From NCBI GenBank assembly GCA_024695465.1, contig JAILID010000174.1, positions 1-46,207 on the forward strand: 46,207 bases of DNA, written 5' to 3'. Positions 8,266-17,911 of the stretch are shown in pieces. The notes below the pieces were generated by a model, which had not been told where the DNA came from, made no database searches, and saw only the letters and a program-made list of their open reading frames with translations. The position numbers and the translations under genes were made by a program. Every line of letters starts with the position of its first letter. Positions within the stretch are counted from its first letter, which is position 1. This DNA comes from Lachnospiraceae bacterium. Its GTDB lineage: Bacteria > Bacillota > Clostridia > Lachnospirales > Lachnospiraceae.

Positions 8266-9627
8266 TTGAATCTCCGGCTTCCAGCAGAAGTGAATTATGT
8301 CCTGGATACCCTGTCGGCCCGCGGCTACGAGGCGTTTATTGTCGGTGGATGCGTCCGGGACGCTGTTCTCGCCCGCACGCCGAATGATTGGGACATCACG
8401 ACTTCGGCCAGGCCGGAAGAGGTAAAAGCCTTATTTCGGCGAACCGTGGATACAGGCATCGCGCACGGAACCGTAACGGTCCTGGTTCATGACAGTCAAT
8501 ATGAGGTGACGACTTACCGGATAGACGGGGTTTACAAGGACGGAAGGCACCCCTCCTCCGTCGAATTTACGCCGAATCTGAAGGACGACCTTATGCGGCG
8601 GGATTTTACCGTCAACGCAATGGCCTACAATAAGGCAAGCGGCCTTGTCGATCTCTACGGCGGGATGGAAGATCTTCAGAAGAGAAGGATTCGCTGCGTG
8701 GGTGATCCGGACGCGCGTTTTGAGGAGGACGCTTTGCGGGTGCTCAGAGCGGTGCGGTTTTCTGCCCAGCTGGGGTTTTCGATTGAAAATGAAACCCTGG
8801 GCGCTCTGAAAAGACATGCGGAAAATCTCAAAAAAATCAGCGCGGAGCGTATCTGCTCAGAGCTGGTCAAGCTCCTTGTTTCTCCACACCCGGAGGCTTT
8901 CCGTCTTCTTTACGAGACCGGCGTTACAAAGGTGATCATGCCGGAGTTTGATCCGCTGATGGAAACGCCTCAGAATACGCCTTTTCATCGATATAATGTC
9001 GGGGAACATACGCTGGCGGCGCTTATGGCTGTTGAGGCGGACAGGATCCTCCGGCTTACCATGCTCTTTCATGATTTCGGAAAACCGGCGGTGCGCTTTA
9101 CGGACAGCTTCGGCAGAGATCATTTTAACGGACATGCCAAAGTGAGCGCGGAGCAGGCTGCGGTGATCATGAAACGTCTAAAACTGGATAATGATACGAT
9201 CGGAAAGGTGACCAGGCTGGTGACCTGGCATGATTTAAGGCCGGCTCCCCAGCCCCGGGAGGTGCGGAGAGCGGTTCATACCGTGGGTGAAGATCTCTTT
9301 ATAGACTATCTCAAGGTTCAGTGGGCGGATACCTGCGGAAAGAGCCGTTATAAGCAGGAGGAGGCTTTTGAGCGGATCCGGGAGGTGGCAGAAATATATG
9401 AGGAGATTCTGAAGAAAAAAGAGTGTCTGAGTCTTAAGGAGCTGGCCATCAACGGACGGGATTTGACCGCGATGGGGATCAGCGGGCCTGAGGTGGGGGA
9501 CATTCTGAATGCGGCGCTTCTTAAGGTTATCGACGATCCGGTACGGAACAGCCGGGAGGAGCTGCTTGCCTTTGCGGAAAAACAGCACCAGAAAGGGTTT
9601 TTGAACAAGAAAGTATCTTTTTCTTGA
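8266..9627 (+). CDS. cca: CCA tRNA nucleotidyltransferase with HD domain
   Basis: Adds or repairs the 3' CCA of tRNAs. A TTG start is chosen at 8266 because GGAGGTGA lies 5 nt before it, and the protein then begins [20 protein letters not shown] like known Cca; upstream in-frame codons overlap proS and look non-coding. Length is 453 residues. The nucleotidyltransferase head has [12 protein letters not shown] and the catalytic DWDI (about residues 25-46), followed by the [12 protein letters not shown] motif (about 111-122). The RNA-binding neck follows, then an HD-type domain with MLFHDFGKP (about 266-274). The only tRNA gene in the window lacks encoded CCA, so this enzyme is needed to mature it. 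The last codon overlaps the -35 box of the HU promoter. Confidence 0.92.
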   Translation: MNLRLPAEVNYVLDTLSARGYEAFIVGGCVRDAVLARTPNDWDITTSARPEEVKALFRRTVDTGIAHGTVTVLVHDSQYEVTTYRIDGVYKDGRHPSSVEFTPNLKDDLMRRDFTVNAMAYNKASGLVDLYGGMEDLQKRRIRCVGDPDARFEEDALRVLRAVRFSAQLGFSIENETLGALKRHAENLKKISAERICSELVKLLVSPHPEAFRLLYETGVTKVIMPEFDPLMETPQNTPFHRYNVGEHTLAALMAVEADRILRLTMLFHDFGKPAVRFTDSFGRDHFNGHAKVSAEQAAVIMKRLKLDNDTIGKVTRLVTWHDLRPAPQPREVRRAVHTVGEDLFIDYLKVQWADTCGKSRYKQEEAFERIREVAEIYEEILKKKECLSLKELAINGRDLTAMGISGPEVGDILNAALLKVIDDPVRNSREELLAFAEKQHQKGFLNKKVSFS

Positions 9628-9652
9628 CAAGAGACGGGAAAGGATATATAAA
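9624..9652 (+). promoter_or_regulatory. Strong promoter of the HU gene
   Basis: A perfect TTGACA, a 17-nt spacer, then TATAAA. The -35 box overlaps the TGA stop codon of cca. Leader length is about 38 nt. Confidence 0.8.
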
Positions 9653-9697
9653 TAGATAGACTGTTAAGGGCATTTGTTTGATAGTAAGGAGGTTTTT

Positions 9698-9982
9698 ATG
9701 AATAAGACAGAATTGGTGGCAGCAATCGCTAATGCAACCGGAATTGAAAGGGACGACGTTGATAAAGTGGTCAAGGCATTTGTTGAGGTTGTATCGGATG
9801 AGCTTGCCGGCGACGGCAAGGTACAGCTGATTGGCTTCGGAACCTTCGAAACGGCCAAGAGGGCTGCTCATGAGGGACGCAATCCGCAGACTGGTGAGAC
9901 GGTTATGGTTGCCGCATCGAAAGCTCCCAAATTCAAGGCTGGCAAAAGCTTGAAGGATCGCGTAAACGGCAAGAAGGATTGA
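9698..9982 (+). CDS. hup: HU-family DNA-binding protein
   Basis: A histone-like nucleoid protein that binds and bends DNA as a dimer. The 94-residue sequence is canonical: MNKTELVAAIANATG helix pair, then IGFGTFETAKRAAHEGRNPQTGE (the beta-arm with the conserved RNPQTG tip, about residues 47-65), and a C-terminal KAPKFKAGKSLKDRVN. AAGGAGG precedes the ATG by 5 nt. It has its own strong promoter and a terminator-like hairpin after it. In Firmicutes an HU gene commonly precedes rqcP/yabO, as it does here. Confidence 0.97.
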   Translation: MNKTELVAAIANATGIERDDVDKVVKAFVEVVSDELAGDGKVQLIGFGTFETAKRAAHEGRNPQTGETVMVAASKAPKFKAGKSLKDRVNGKKD

Positions 9983-10016
9983 GTAGTCTATTGATACTCA
10001 CTATGTTTGGATTCTG

Positions 10017-10049
10017 CGGCTGCTTCGATAGAAGCGGCCGTTTTGTTTT
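10017..10049 (+). terminator. Terminator after HU
   Basis: A 9-bp stem (CGGCTGCTT with AAGCGGCCG, one G-T pair, 6-nt loop) is followed by TTTTGTTTT. Read-through may feed rqcP, whose start is only 12 nt farther and which has no other obvious promoter. Confidence 0.75.
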
Positions 10050-10060
10050 AGGAGGAAAAG

Positions 10061-10300
10061 ATGAGGCTTGACAAATATTTGAAAGTATCCCGGCTGATCA
10101 AGAGACGGGTGGTCGCCAACGAGGCCTGTGATGCGGGGCGGGTGACGGTAAACGGAAAAATTGCCAGAGCATCCCTGGAGGTAAAGGCCGGAGATGTAAT
10201 TGAGATCCGTTTTGGAGAAAAGACGGTGAAAGTCGAGGTTACCGCGGTTATGGATACGACAAAGAAGGAAAATGCGGCCGAGATGTATCGCTGCCTGTGA
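10061..10300 (+). CDS. rqcP: S4-domain RNA-binding protein RqcP (YabO)
   Basis: A small S4-like protein (79 residues) of the RqcP/Hsp15 group. In Bacillus RqcP binds the 50S subunit with RqcH and helps add C-terminal alanine tails to stalled nascent chains for degradation. The S4 signature is clear: MRLDKYLKVSRLIKRRVVAN, then ACDAGRVTVNGKIARASLEV and KAGDVIEIRFGEK. Length fits the family. AGGAGG lies upstream of the ATG. It opens a tightly packed run (rqcP, divIC, tilS, hpt, ftsH) like the Bacillus yabO to ftsH block. rqcH is not in the window. Confidence 0.9.
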   Translation: MRLDKYLKVSRLIKRRVVANEACDAGRVTVNGKIARASLEVKAGDVIEIRFGEKTVKVEVTAVMDTTKKENAAEMYRCL

Positions 10301-10307
10301 GGCTTCT

Positions 10308-10556
10308 ATGTCAGGGAAAGATGGAAAGAGGACGGTAAAAGCCAAAGGAACGGGGATGGTCGTCTTGCTTCTGGCCGTGCTTATTGCGGCGGCCCTTCTT
10401 TTCAGCGGCCTCCATACAAGGGAAAGGATCCTTCAGAACGAGAGGGTGATTGAGAGTCTTGAGGAGCAATTGAAGGAAGAGCAGGCGAGGGCGGAGAGCC
10501 TTGCGTCCGTACAGGGCAGGGTCCCGGAGCTTAAGGAGGAGGTCGGCAGCGGCTGA
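10308..10556 (+). CDS. Short DivIC/FtsB-like septum protein
   Basis: A probable bitopic division protein. The 82-residue chain has a basic cytoplasmic N-terminus (about 1-14), one membrane helix (VVLLLAVLIAAALLFSGL, about 17-35), and an extracytoplasmic coiled coil (about 40-75). Topology and position between rqcP and tilS fit DivIC. It is shorter than usual (about 100-125 residues) and lacks the C-terminal LGLV-type motif that normally follows the coiled coil, ending in EEVGSG instead. The downstream 105 bases in the other frames do not restore that motif, so this may be a reduced or rapidly evolving version rather than a simple frameshift. The start follows a GAGG site 7 nt after the rqcP stop. 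Confidence 0.65.
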   Translation: MSGKDGKRTVKAKGTGMVVLLLAVLIAAALLFSGLHTRERILQNERVIESLEEQLKEEQARAESLASVQGRVPELKEEVGSG

Positions 10557-10661
10557 CGCCGCGGCAGGGGAAGCTGCTGTCCGTGTCTGCGGCGGGAAGC
10601 ATGCGCGGCGGCTATGACGCTGCAAGCCGCCTGACTTTGAATGAACTGTCGGAGGAAGGAA

Positions 10662-12143
10662 TTGGAGAGGAAGGTCAGGAATTTTATCGAAGAGAATCAT
10701 CTGATCGAGAGCGGAGATCGGATCGTTGCCGGCGTATCGGGCGGTGCGGATTCGACCGCTCTTTTTTATATTCTGCTGGCGCTTAGGGAGGAGCTGGGGT
10801 TTTCATTTTCAGTCATCCATATTAATCACGGCATAAGGGGGGATGAGGCGAGGAGAGATGAGCTGTTCGTATCGGAACTGGCTGCCCGGCACGGAATACC
10901 CGTGAGGACGGCGGCGCTCGACGTTCCCGGAGAAGCCCGGCGGCGGAAGATCGGCCTGGAGGAAGCGGGGCGGATCTTGAGACGGCAGGAATATGAGAAG
11001 GAGCTCATCCGAAGCGGGGCTGATAAAATAGCCCTGGCCCATCATGAAGACGATCTTTCGGAGACTATGCTGATGAACCTCGCAAGGGGAACGGGACTTG
11101 CCGGACTTGCGGGGATCAGGCCGCAGAACGGAAAAGTGATCAGACCGCTTTTGTGCGCGGGAAGAAAAGAGATAGAGGCCTATCTGGCCCGGATCGGCGC
11201 GGCCTATGTGACCGATTCGACCAACGCCGAAGTAAGCTATACCCGGAATCGGGTCCGCAATATCCTGATTCCGAGCCTTGAGGAGCACGTGAATAAAGGG
11301 GCCGGGAGGCATCTGGCGGAGGCGGCCCGGGAAGCCGGCCAGGCCTACGATATTCTGAACGCCCAGGCGCTGGGCCTGGTAAGAAAGCTTGGAAAGATTG
11401 AGACTCTTGCTGATGGGAGAAAGGAGGCCTTTCTTCCCGCGGCGCTTTTTGAAGGCCTGCCCGAGCTTCTCGGCTCTTACTGCATCCGGGCGGCTTATTA
11501 TGAGACTGCGGAATCCCTGAAGGATCTGTCGAGAATCCATATCCGTAAGACCCTGTCGCTTCTTACTGCCGGGACGGGAAAGGAGATATCTCTTCCCGGA
11601 GGGCTGACGGCATCACGGCGGCAGGAAGGGCTCCGAATCGGTCCCCCGATGAAAGAGACCGCTTCTTACGAGGAGTATTCGCTGCCGGTTCCGGGCGAGC
11701 TTTCCTGCCTGGGCTGGACCTTCCGGGCGGAATTTGTTGAAAAGACAGGGGAGATGTTCCGAGAAAAGCAGTGTACGAAATGGATTGATTATGGTAAAAT
11801 AAAAGGCAGCTTAACAGTACGCTGCCGCAGAACGGGGGATTATATCGTCATCCATCCGGATGGAAGAAGAAAGTCGATTTCCGATCTTATGACAGACCGG
11901 AAGGTTCCGGGGGAAATGAGGAAGCAGCTTCCGCTGCTGGCTGTCGGACAGGAGATTCTCCTGGTTCCGGGAATCCGAAGCGGAGAGTCCGCGCGGGTGG
12001 ATGGAACGACGGAGAAAATACTGCTGGTCAGAGCGCAAAAGGACGGAAAGGATGAAGAGCATGGAAGAGAAGATCAGGGTTATGATTACGGAAGAGGAGA
12101 TCGAACGCAGAATCAGAGAGATTGGCGAGAAGATAAGCCTTGA
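10662..12143 (+). CDS. tilS: tRNA(Ile)-lysidine synthase
   Basis: Modifies C34 of the CAU-anticodon isoleucine tRNA to lysidine with ATP and lysine, so that AUA is read as Ile. The PP-loop motif SGGADSTALFY lies at about residues 26-36. The conserved HINHGIRGDEARRDELF segment and ALAHHEDDLSETMLMNL follow, then the C-terminal TilS domain (about 385-460). The start is uncertain: GGAGG at 10651-10655 favours the TTG at 10662; the in-frame ATG at 10641 overlaps that site. The last 27 codons overlap hpt in another frame, giving a charged tail not expected in the family. SpoIIE, which lies between divIC and tilS in Bacillus, is absent. Confidence 0.92.
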   Translation: MERKVRNFIEENHLIESGDRIVAGVSGGADSTALFYILLALREELGFSFSVIHINHGIRGDEARRDELFVSELAARHGIPVRTAALDVPGEARRRKIGLEEAGRILRRQEYEKELIRSGADKIALAHHEDDLSETMLMNLARGTGLAGLAGIRPQNGKVIRPLLCAGRKEIEAYLARIGAAYVTDSTNAEVSYTRNRVRNILIPSLEEHVNKGAGRHLAEAAREAGQAYDILNAQALGLVRKLGKIETLADGRKEAFLPAALFEGLPELLGSYCIRAAYYETAESLKDLSRIHIRKTLSLLTAGTGKEISLPGGLTASRRQEGLRIGPPMKETASYEEYSLPVPGELSCLGWTFRAEFVEKTGEMFREKQCTKWIDYGKIKGSLTVRCRRTGDYIVIHPDGRRKSISDLMTDRKVPGEMRKQLPLLAVGQEILLVPGIRSGESARVDGTTEKILLVRAQKDGKDEEHGREDQGYDYGRGDRTQNQRDWREDKP

Positions 12144-12603
12144 TTACGCGGGAAAGACGGTTCATATGGTGACCGTGCTGAAAGGAGGCGTTTACTTCAT
12201 GACGGCGCTCTCAAAACGCGTATCGGAAGCGGTTCCGGTTGAACTGGATTTCATGTCGGTTTCCAGCTATGGGAATGACACCAGCTCTTCCGGGGTCGTC
12301 AAGATTGTCAAGGATCTGGATCAGCCGCTGGAGGGCAAGGACGTCCTTGTCATAGAGGACATTATTGATTCCGGGCGCACCCTTTATTATCTTCTGGATC
12401 TTTTGAAATCCCGTCACCCGGCTTCCCTGAAGCTCTGCACGCTTCTTGACAAGCCGGATCGCCGCGTAAAGGATGTCCGGGTGGATTATACGGGCTTTGA
12501 GATCGAGGACCGTTTTGTCGTGGGCTGCGGTATGGATTATCAGCAAAAATATCGGAATCTTCCCTATATTGGGGAAGTTGTGTTTGAAGAGGAAAGCAAA
12601 TGA
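12061..12603 (+). CDS. hpt: Hypoxanthine phosphoribosyltransferase
   Basis: Purine salvage: hypoxanthine (and guanine) with PRPP to IMP/GMP. The 180-residue protein starts [20 protein letters not shown] and carries the PRTase core: [11 protein letters not shown] near residue 37, [11 protein letters not shown] near 70 (flexible loop), and the PRPP motif [12 protein letters not shown] near 96-107. It ends with the [11 protein letters not shown] motif of HPRT. An in-frame ATG three codons earlier (12052) is a possible alternative start. The 5' end overlaps tilS by 83 nt, and the stop overlaps the ftsH start (ATGA), so translation of the three is probably coupled. The tilS-hpt-ftsH order is conserved across Firmicutes. 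Confidence 0.95.
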   Translation: MEEKIRVMITEEEIERRIREIGEKISLDYAGKTVHMVTVLKGGVYFMTALSKRVSEAVPVELDFMSVSSYGNDTSSSGVVKIVKDLDQPLEGKDVLVIEDIIDSGRTLYYLLDLLKSRHPASLKLCTLLDKPDRRVKDVRVDYTGFEIEDRFVVGCGMDYQQKYRNLPYIGEVVFEEESK

Positions 12604-14450
12604 GAGGTTCATCCAGAGGAATATATATTTATCTGCTACTGCTGGCAGCTATGTTCAGCTTGTATTTTTATATCCAGGGAAATGCAGGTTCCAGGGAAAC
12701 TTATACCTATAAAGAACTGGAAGCGGCCCTGGCCGACGGGGAGGTGACGGAACTGCTGATCCGCCCCAATTCGGGAGGCCTGTCCGGACAGCTGACGGTG
12801 ACGCTGAAAAGCGGAAACGTTCACACCTTCTATGTGACCGATGTGAAGGAAGCAGATTCTCTGGCGAGATCGTACGATGGCGTTACGGTTGAGGTTGTCA
12901 ATCCTCCCCAAAGCAGCGCTTTTATGACGACGATACTGCCGATTCTTCTGTCCGCCGCGATTATGATCTTCTTTTTCTTTATGATGACCCGGCAGATGGG
13001 CGGCGGAGCCGGTTCGCAGATGATGAACTTCGGCAAAAGCCGGGCAAGAATGACCAGCAGTCAGGAGCAGAAGATTACCTTCAAGGACGTCGCCGGACTT
13101 GTCGAAGAAAAACAGGATCTGGAGGAGATCGTAGACTTTCTTCGAAATCCCGGAACCTATACCAACGTAGGGGCCCGAATCCCCAAAGGCGTTATCCTTG
13201 TGGGATCCCCGGGCACCGGAAAGACTCTGATTGCCAAGGCTGTCGCAGGTGAAGCCGGGGTTCCGTTTTTTTCCATTTCGGGATCGGATTTTGTCGAGAT
13301 GTTTGTCGGCGTGGGGGCTTCCCGGGTGAGGGATCTTTTTGAGGAAGCTAAGAGAAATGCGCCCTGTATTATCTTTATCGATGAGATCGATGCGGTAGCC
13401 AGAAGGAGAGGCGCGGGACTCGGAGGCGGACATGACGAGCGGGAGCAGACCTTAAATCAGCTGCTGGTGGAGATGGATGGTTTCGGCGTCAACGAGGGAA
13501 TTATCGTTCTGGCGGCAACCAACCGGGTTGATATTCTGGATCCCGCTATTCTTCGGCCCGGAAGATTCGATCGGAAAGTTGCTGTCGGCATGCCGGACGT
13601 GCGGGGCCGTGAGGAGATCCTGAAAGTTCACGCCAGGAACAAGCCGCTGGGCGAAGATGTGGATTTGGATCAGATTGCCCAGACTACAGCCGGATTTTCC
13701 GGCGCGGATCTGGAAAATCTTCTGAATGAAGCGGCTATCTACGCCGCCCGGGCAGGGAGGGCTTATCTGGTTCAGGAAGATATCCGCCGGGCTTTTGTCA
13801 AGGTCGGCATAGGGGCGGAGAAGAAGAGCAAGATCATGTCCCAAAAAGACAAGGAGATTACGGCTTATCACGAGTCGGGCCACGCGATCCTCTTCCATGT
13901 CCTGCCCCATGTGGGACCGGTTTATTCTGTTTCCATCATTCCCACCGGAGCGGGAGCGGCTGGATACACCATGCCGCTGCCGGAAAAGGATGAGATCTTC
14001 AACACCAGAGGCCGCATGCTGGAAAATATCATGGTGGATCTCGGCGGACGCATCGCCGAGGAACTGGTTTTTGACGATATCACGACCGGGGCCTCCCAGG
14101 ATATCAAACAGGCGACGGCTGCCGCCAGGGCCATGGTGACCAAGTACGGAATGTCTGCTAAAATGGGCCTGATCTCCTACGACAACGATTCGGAAGAGGT
14201 TTTTATCGGACGCGATTTTGAGCGCACGAAAATGTACAGTGAGCGTACGGCGGATGAGATCGACGCGGAGATAAAGGAAATCATCGACGACTGCTATCGG
14301 AAGGCAAGGGAGATCATTCTTGCCCATCGGGATATCCTGGACGCATCCGCAAAGCTGCTGCTTGAAAAAGAAAAGATCAATCGGGAGGAATTTGAGGCTC
14401 TGTTTGGGGAAAACGGAGCGGAGAAGATCGGAGAGCAGGAAAATGAGTGA
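12600..14450 (+). CDS. ftsH: ATP-dependent zinc metalloprotease FtsH
   Basis: Membrane-bound hexameric AAA protease that degrades misfolded membrane proteins and some regulators. The 616-residue chain has two membrane helices (about 8-24 and 103-125) around an extracytoplasmic domain. The AAA module has Walker A GSPGTGKT (about 201-208), Walker [11 protein letters not shown] (about 257-266) and the second region of homology (ILRPGRFDR). The M41 protease has the zinc motif HESGH near residue 424. The C-terminal tail is short. The start codon overlaps the hpt stop, and the 3' end overlaps the GH13 gene by 8 nt, so this is one tight operon. Confidence 0.97.
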   Translation: MRGSSRGIYIYLLLLAAMFSLYFYIQGNAGSRETYTYKELEAALADGEVTELLIRPNSGGLSGQLTVTLKSGNVHTFYVTDVKEADSLARSYDGVTVEVVNPPQSSAFMTTILPILLSAAIMIFFFFMMTRQMGGGAGSQMMNFGKSRARMTSSQEQKITFKDVAGLVEEKQDLEEIVDFLRNPGTYTNVGARIPKGVILVGSPGTGKTLIAKAVAGEAGVPFFSISGSDFVEMFVGVGASRVRDLFEEAKRNAPCIIFIDEIDAVARRRGAGLGGGHDEREQTLNQLLVEMDGFGVNEGIIVLAATNRVDILDPAILRPGRFDRKVAVGMPDVRGREEILKVHARNKPLGEDVDLDQIAQTTAGFSGADLENLLNEAAIYAARAGRAYLVQEDIRRAFVKVGIGAEKKSKIMSQKDKEITAYHESGHAILFHVLPHVGPVYSVSIIPTGAGAAGYTMPLPEKDEIFNTRGRMLENIMVDLGGRIAEELVFDDITTGASQDIKQATAAARAMVTKYGMSAKMGLISYDNDSEEVFIGRDFERTKMYSERTADEIDAEIKEIIDDCYRKAREIILAHRDILDASAKLLLEKEKINREEFEALFGENGAEKIGEQENE

Positions 14451-16560
14451 TGGAAATGATGTCAGAAATAAAATGCGCTATGTCTCCCTTATGCGTCCTC
14501 TTTTCCGAAAGCGGGCGGTGTTCAGCGATGAGACGAAAGAGTACAGGATACCGGCGTGCCCGAAAGCGGGAGAAGACGTCGTTATCCGCCTTCGGACGCT
14601 GAAGAACAATGTCGACGCGGTGTATTTTATCAGCGGAACCAGGCGTGAACCCATGTCTTTTGCCTTTGACCGCGGAAGCTTTGATTTCTATGAGGTCAGG
14701 ATACCGGTCCGGGAGGAGACCATTCGATATTATTTCGAGCTTCAGGTCGAGGGACACAGCCTGTATTACAATAAGATCGGCGTGACCCGGGATCTTTCGG
14801 ATCGGAATTCCTTCCGTATAACTCCGGGCTTTTCTACTCCGGCCTGGTCCCACGGCGCGGTAATGTACCAGATCTATACGGATCGCTTTCGAAACGGCGA
14901 TTCCTCCAACGATGTCGTTTCAGGAGAATACTGCTATCTGGGGGAGCCGGTCAATAAGCAGAACGACTGGAACAGCCCGCCTTCCGAGATGGACGTGAGG
15001 AATTTCTACGGAGGAGACCTGGCAGGCATTATCGAAAAACTGGACTATCTGCAGGATCTGGGAATCGATGTCATTTATCTGAATCCTATCTTTGTGTCCC
15101 CCTCCAATCACAAGTATGACATCCAGGATTATGACCATGTGGATCCCCATTTTGGGAAAATCGTAAAGGATGAAGGGGAATGCCTTACAGCGGAGGACAG
15201 GGATAACCGCCACGCGACCCGCTTCATCTGCCGGGTGACCAATAAGGCGAATCTGGAGGCTTCGGACGCGCTGCTCGCCAGGCTTTCATCGGAGATCCAT
15301 AAGCGGGGGATGCGTCTTATACTGGACGGCGTATTTAACCATTGCGGATCTTTCAACAAATGGCTGGATCGGGAGAGAATCTATGAACGCCAGCCCGGTT
15401 ATGAAAAAGGAGCCTATGTCTCCAAGAAAAGTCCTTATCATTCTTTCTTTAAATTTAATAACGAGCACGCCTGGCCTTACAATGAATTTTATGAGGGCTG
15501 GTGGGGGCATGCGACGCTTCCGAAATTGAATTATGAGGAAAGTTCGGAGCTCTTTCAGTACATTATTGAAGTCGGCAAAAAGTGGACTTCTCCGCCCTAC
15601 TCGGTTGACGGCTGGCGTTTAGACGTCGCGGCCGATCTGGGGCACAGCGTGGAATACAACCATCACTTCTGGAAGGAGTTCCGGAAAGCCGTCAAGTCGG
15701 TGAATCCGGAAGCGATCGTCCTGGCGGAACACTATGGAGACGCCGGCGACTGGCTTCTCGGCGATCAGTGGGATACGGTTATGAACTACGACGCTTTCAT
15801 GGAACCCGTTTCCTGGTTTCTGACCGGAATGGAAAAGCACAGCGACGAATACCGGGAGGAGCTTCTCGGAAACGGCGAGGCCTTCGAGAACGCCATGCGC
15901 TATCATATGGCCAGTTTTATGGGGCCTTCGCTTCTGTCCGCTATGAACGAGCTGGATAATCATGACCATTCAAGATTCCTGACCCGGACGAACCAGATGG
16001 TGGGACGCGTCGGCTATCTGGGATCGGAAGCCGCGGGACGGGGGATCCGGCCTTATATTCTTCGAGAGGCGGTGGTTATCCAGATGACCTTTATCGGCGC
16101 GCCTACTCTGTATTACGGAGATGAAGCCGGAGTGGTCGGCTTTACCGATCCGGACAACCGCCGGACCTATCCCTGGGGAAATGAAGATCAGGAGCTGCTG
16201 GATTTCTACAAGAAAGCGATCGCTCTCCACAAATCTTCAGAGGTCTTCCGGGAAGGCTCCATAAAGAGCCTCGGCGTGGGCTATCAGACGATTTCCTATG
16301 GACGATTCAACGCCAGGGAGCAGTTTGTTGTTGCCGTCAATGCGGGGGAAGATCCGATCCCTGTAGAGATACCTGTCTGGGAGACCGGCATTACCCAGAA
16401 TTCCAATGTCTATATGGAGGAAGTTCTGGTAACCGATCGCGAGGGATATTCGGCCGTCCCCAGGAAGCGCCTTGTCACCGGAGGAATTCTGACGCTGGAT
16501 CTTCGCCCCTTTGAGGCGGTCGTGCTTCATTATGAAGAAAAAACACTTTCGGAGGGCTGA
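14443..16560 (+). CDS. GH13-family alpha-glucosidase/neopullulanase-like enzyme
   Basis: A cytoplasmic (no signal peptide) enzyme acting on alpha-glucans or maltodextrins. The 705-residue protein has an N-terminal beta-sandwich (about 1-120) as in neopullulanase and cyclomaltodextrinase. The TIM barrel starts at about 130 ([13 protein letters not shown]). GH13 conserved regions are visible: DGVFNHC, then DGWRLDVA (nucleophile Asp, near 396), VLAEHYGD (acid/base Glu, near 428) and ELDNHDHSR (third Asp, near 507). A C-terminal beta domain ends the chain. An in-frame ATG at 14320 lies inside ftsH and is not preferred. Its place directly after ftsH is unusual for a sugar enzyme. Exact substrate cannot be told. 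Confidence 0.88.
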   Translation: MSDGNDVRNKMRYVSLMRPLFRKRAVFSDETKEYRIPACPKAGEDVVIRLRTLKNNVDAVYFISGTRREPMSFAFDRGSFDFYEVRIPVREETIRYYFELQVEGHSLYYNKIGVTRDLSDRNSFRITPGFSTPAWSHGAVMYQIYTDRFRNGDSSNDVVSGEYCYLGEPVNKQNDWNSPPSEMDVRNFYGGDLAGIIEKLDYLQDLGIDVIYLNPIFVSPSNHKYDIQDYDHVDPHFGKIVKDEGECLTAEDRDNRHATRFICRVTNKANLEASDALLARLSSEIHKRGMRLILDGVFNHCGSFNKWLDRERIYERQPGYEKGAYVSKKSPYHSFFKFNNEHAWPYNEFYEGWWGHATLPKLNYEESSELFQYIIEVGKKWTSPPYSVDGWRLDVAADLGHSVEYNHHFWKEFRKAVKSVNPEAIVLAEHYGDAGDWLLGDQWDTVMNYDAFMEPVSWFLTGMEKHSDEYREELLGNGEAFENAMRYHMASFMGPSLLSAMNELDNHDHSRFLTRTNQMVGRVGYLGSEAAGRGIRPYILREAVVIQMTFIGAPTLYYGDEAGVVGFTDPDNRRTYPWGNEDQELLDFYKKAIALHKSSEVFREGSIKSLGVGYQTISYGRFNAREQFVVAVNAGEDPIPVEIPVWETGITQNSNVYMEEVLVTDREGYSAVPRKRLVTGGILTLDLRPFEAVVLHYEEKTLSEG

Positions 16561-16570
16561 GAGTTAAAGC

Positions 16571-16599
16571 TTGAATTCTTCAGAATGTTTTGATATATT
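16571..16599 (+). promoter_or_regulatory. Promoter of the trigger-factor-like lipoprotein gene
   Basis: TTGAAT, a 17-nt spacer, then TATATT, starting 10 nt after the GH13 stop. Confidence 0.65.
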
Positions 16600-16636
16600 G
16601 AAAAATTAGTGAAAAGCAAAGGAAATGGAGGCTTTT

Positions 16637-17839
16637 ATGAAAAAGATATTGTTGGCGGTATGTCTCTCAGGATTTATGTTTCTGATGAACGGATGCACCC
16701 TGGGAGGAAATACTGAAACCGGAGATGTTGGAGTGGAAGAGAGCTCTGCAGCGGGCGAGATTGAATTTACGGACGAGACCGTGGACGAAGCAGGCGTGAA
16801 CTCCTTTATCCGGATACCTGAGTACAAGGGAATCCAGATCGAACGGGATCCGATTGAGGTGACGGAGGAAGAACTGGAAGAGGTTGTCCAGAAGGATCTG
16901 AATACCTATCTGATCCCGGTTCCGAATTTTGCGATTGCCGACCTTTTCTGGGTCACCCTGGACTATGTCGGAACCATAGACGGCAAAGAATTTATGGGAG
17001 GAACCGCGTCTGATTACAAACTGAAGATTGGGACGGGCGCTTTTCCGGAAGAATTTGAGAAGCAGTTGCTTGGGCATATGGAAGGGGATAAGCTTCAGGT
17101 AAAACTTTCTTTTCCGGAAGATTATTCCAATAAGGAAATTGCCGGAAAGCAGGCTGTCTATGACGTGGAGATCATAAAGATAGAGGTTGCCCTGGGAGAG
17201 CCCACGCAGGACTGGCTGAATATCTATTTTAACGGTGAATCCGTAGACGAGTATATGGAATCCAAGAAAGCCGAAGTGATCGCGGATAAACAGGTAAAAT
17301 ATGAGAGCGAGCTGATTGCCGACGGCTGGTACAAGGTGCTGGATGCTTCAGAGGTGATCCGCTATCCGAAGAACCTTGTTGAGACCTGGATCAGCTACAG
17401 TGAGGATATGTATGCCCGTTACGCGGCGAATTACGGCATGGAATATGAAGAGTTTCTTTCAGAGTACGGCGTGACGGAAGAGAGTATCAGGAAGTACGCC
17501 CTCAGTTATTCCAAGACCTGGCTGGCAGCGACTGCGATCATGCAAAGGGAGGGAATCACTACGAACAGTGACGAATATAATGAGAAGCTGGAAGAGCTTT
17601 TGAACGAATCCGGTTATCCCTCAAAGGATGCGGCTGCGGCGGCAGGAATTACGGCCGAAAATATTGATATGGCCACGAGATACTATCTGGCTTCCCGGGC
17701 TGTCTATGATAACGCGATCATAACGGATCGGACTTCAGAGGATTCCGCTGCGGCAGGCAGTGGGAGCGAGACGGGAGCGGATGCAGCGGCGTCGGAGTCG
17801 AAAGCAGACTCGGCTGCTGAGGAGACGCCGGCGGCCTGA
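16637..17839 (+). CDS. Lipoprotein with FKBP/trigger-factor-like fold
   Basis: Probably an extracytoplasmic peptidyl-prolyl isomerase or folding factor, lipid-anchored to the membrane. The signal peptide MKKILLAVCLSGFMFLMNGC ends in a lipobox (L-M-N-G-C) with Cys20 as the expected acylation site. Residues about 110-190 resemble the FKBP domain of trigger factor (VTLDYVGTIDGKEFMGG, then GTGAFPEEFEKQLLGHMEGD, then LSFPEDY). The part from 190 to 360 resembles the helical C-terminal arms of trigger factor. The tail is low-complexity (Ser, Ala, Glu, Gly). The protein lacks the ribosome-binding N-terminal domain, so it is not cytoplasmic Tig. GGAGG precedes the ATG by 5 nt. It has its own promoter and terminator. 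Confidence 0.82.
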   Translation: MKKILLAVCLSGFMFLMNGCTLGGNTETGDVGVEESSAAGEIEFTDETVDEAGVNSFIRIPEYKGIQIERDPIEVTEEELEEVVQKDLNTYLIPVPNFAIADLFWVTLDYVGTIDGKEFMGGTASDYKLKIGTGAFPEEFEKQLLGHMEGDKLQVKLSFPEDYSNKEIAGKQAVYDVEIIKIEVALGEPTQDWLNIYFNGESVDEYMESKKAEVIADKQVKYESELIADGWYKVLDASEVIRYPKNLVETWISYSEDMYARYAANYGMEYEEFLSEYGVTEESIRKYALSYSKTWLAATAIMQREGITTNSDEYNEKLEELLNESGYPSKDAAAAAGITAENIDMATRYYLASRAVYDNAIITDRTSEDSAAAGSGSETGADAAASESKADSAAEETPAA

Positions 17840-17862
17840 GCAGGCAGGAGGCGCGCGGCTTT

Positions 17863-17907
17863 AGGATTGGGCAGGGATATTTCCCTGCTCGATCCTTTCT
17901 TTTTTTA
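17863..17907 (+). terminator. Intrinsic terminator
   Basis: A long stem (AGGAT and GCAGGGA with TCCCTGC and ATCCT) is followed by TTTCTTTTTTT. It separates the lipoprotein gene from the convergent DUF975 gene. Confidence 0.85.
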
Positions 17908-17911
17908 GCGT

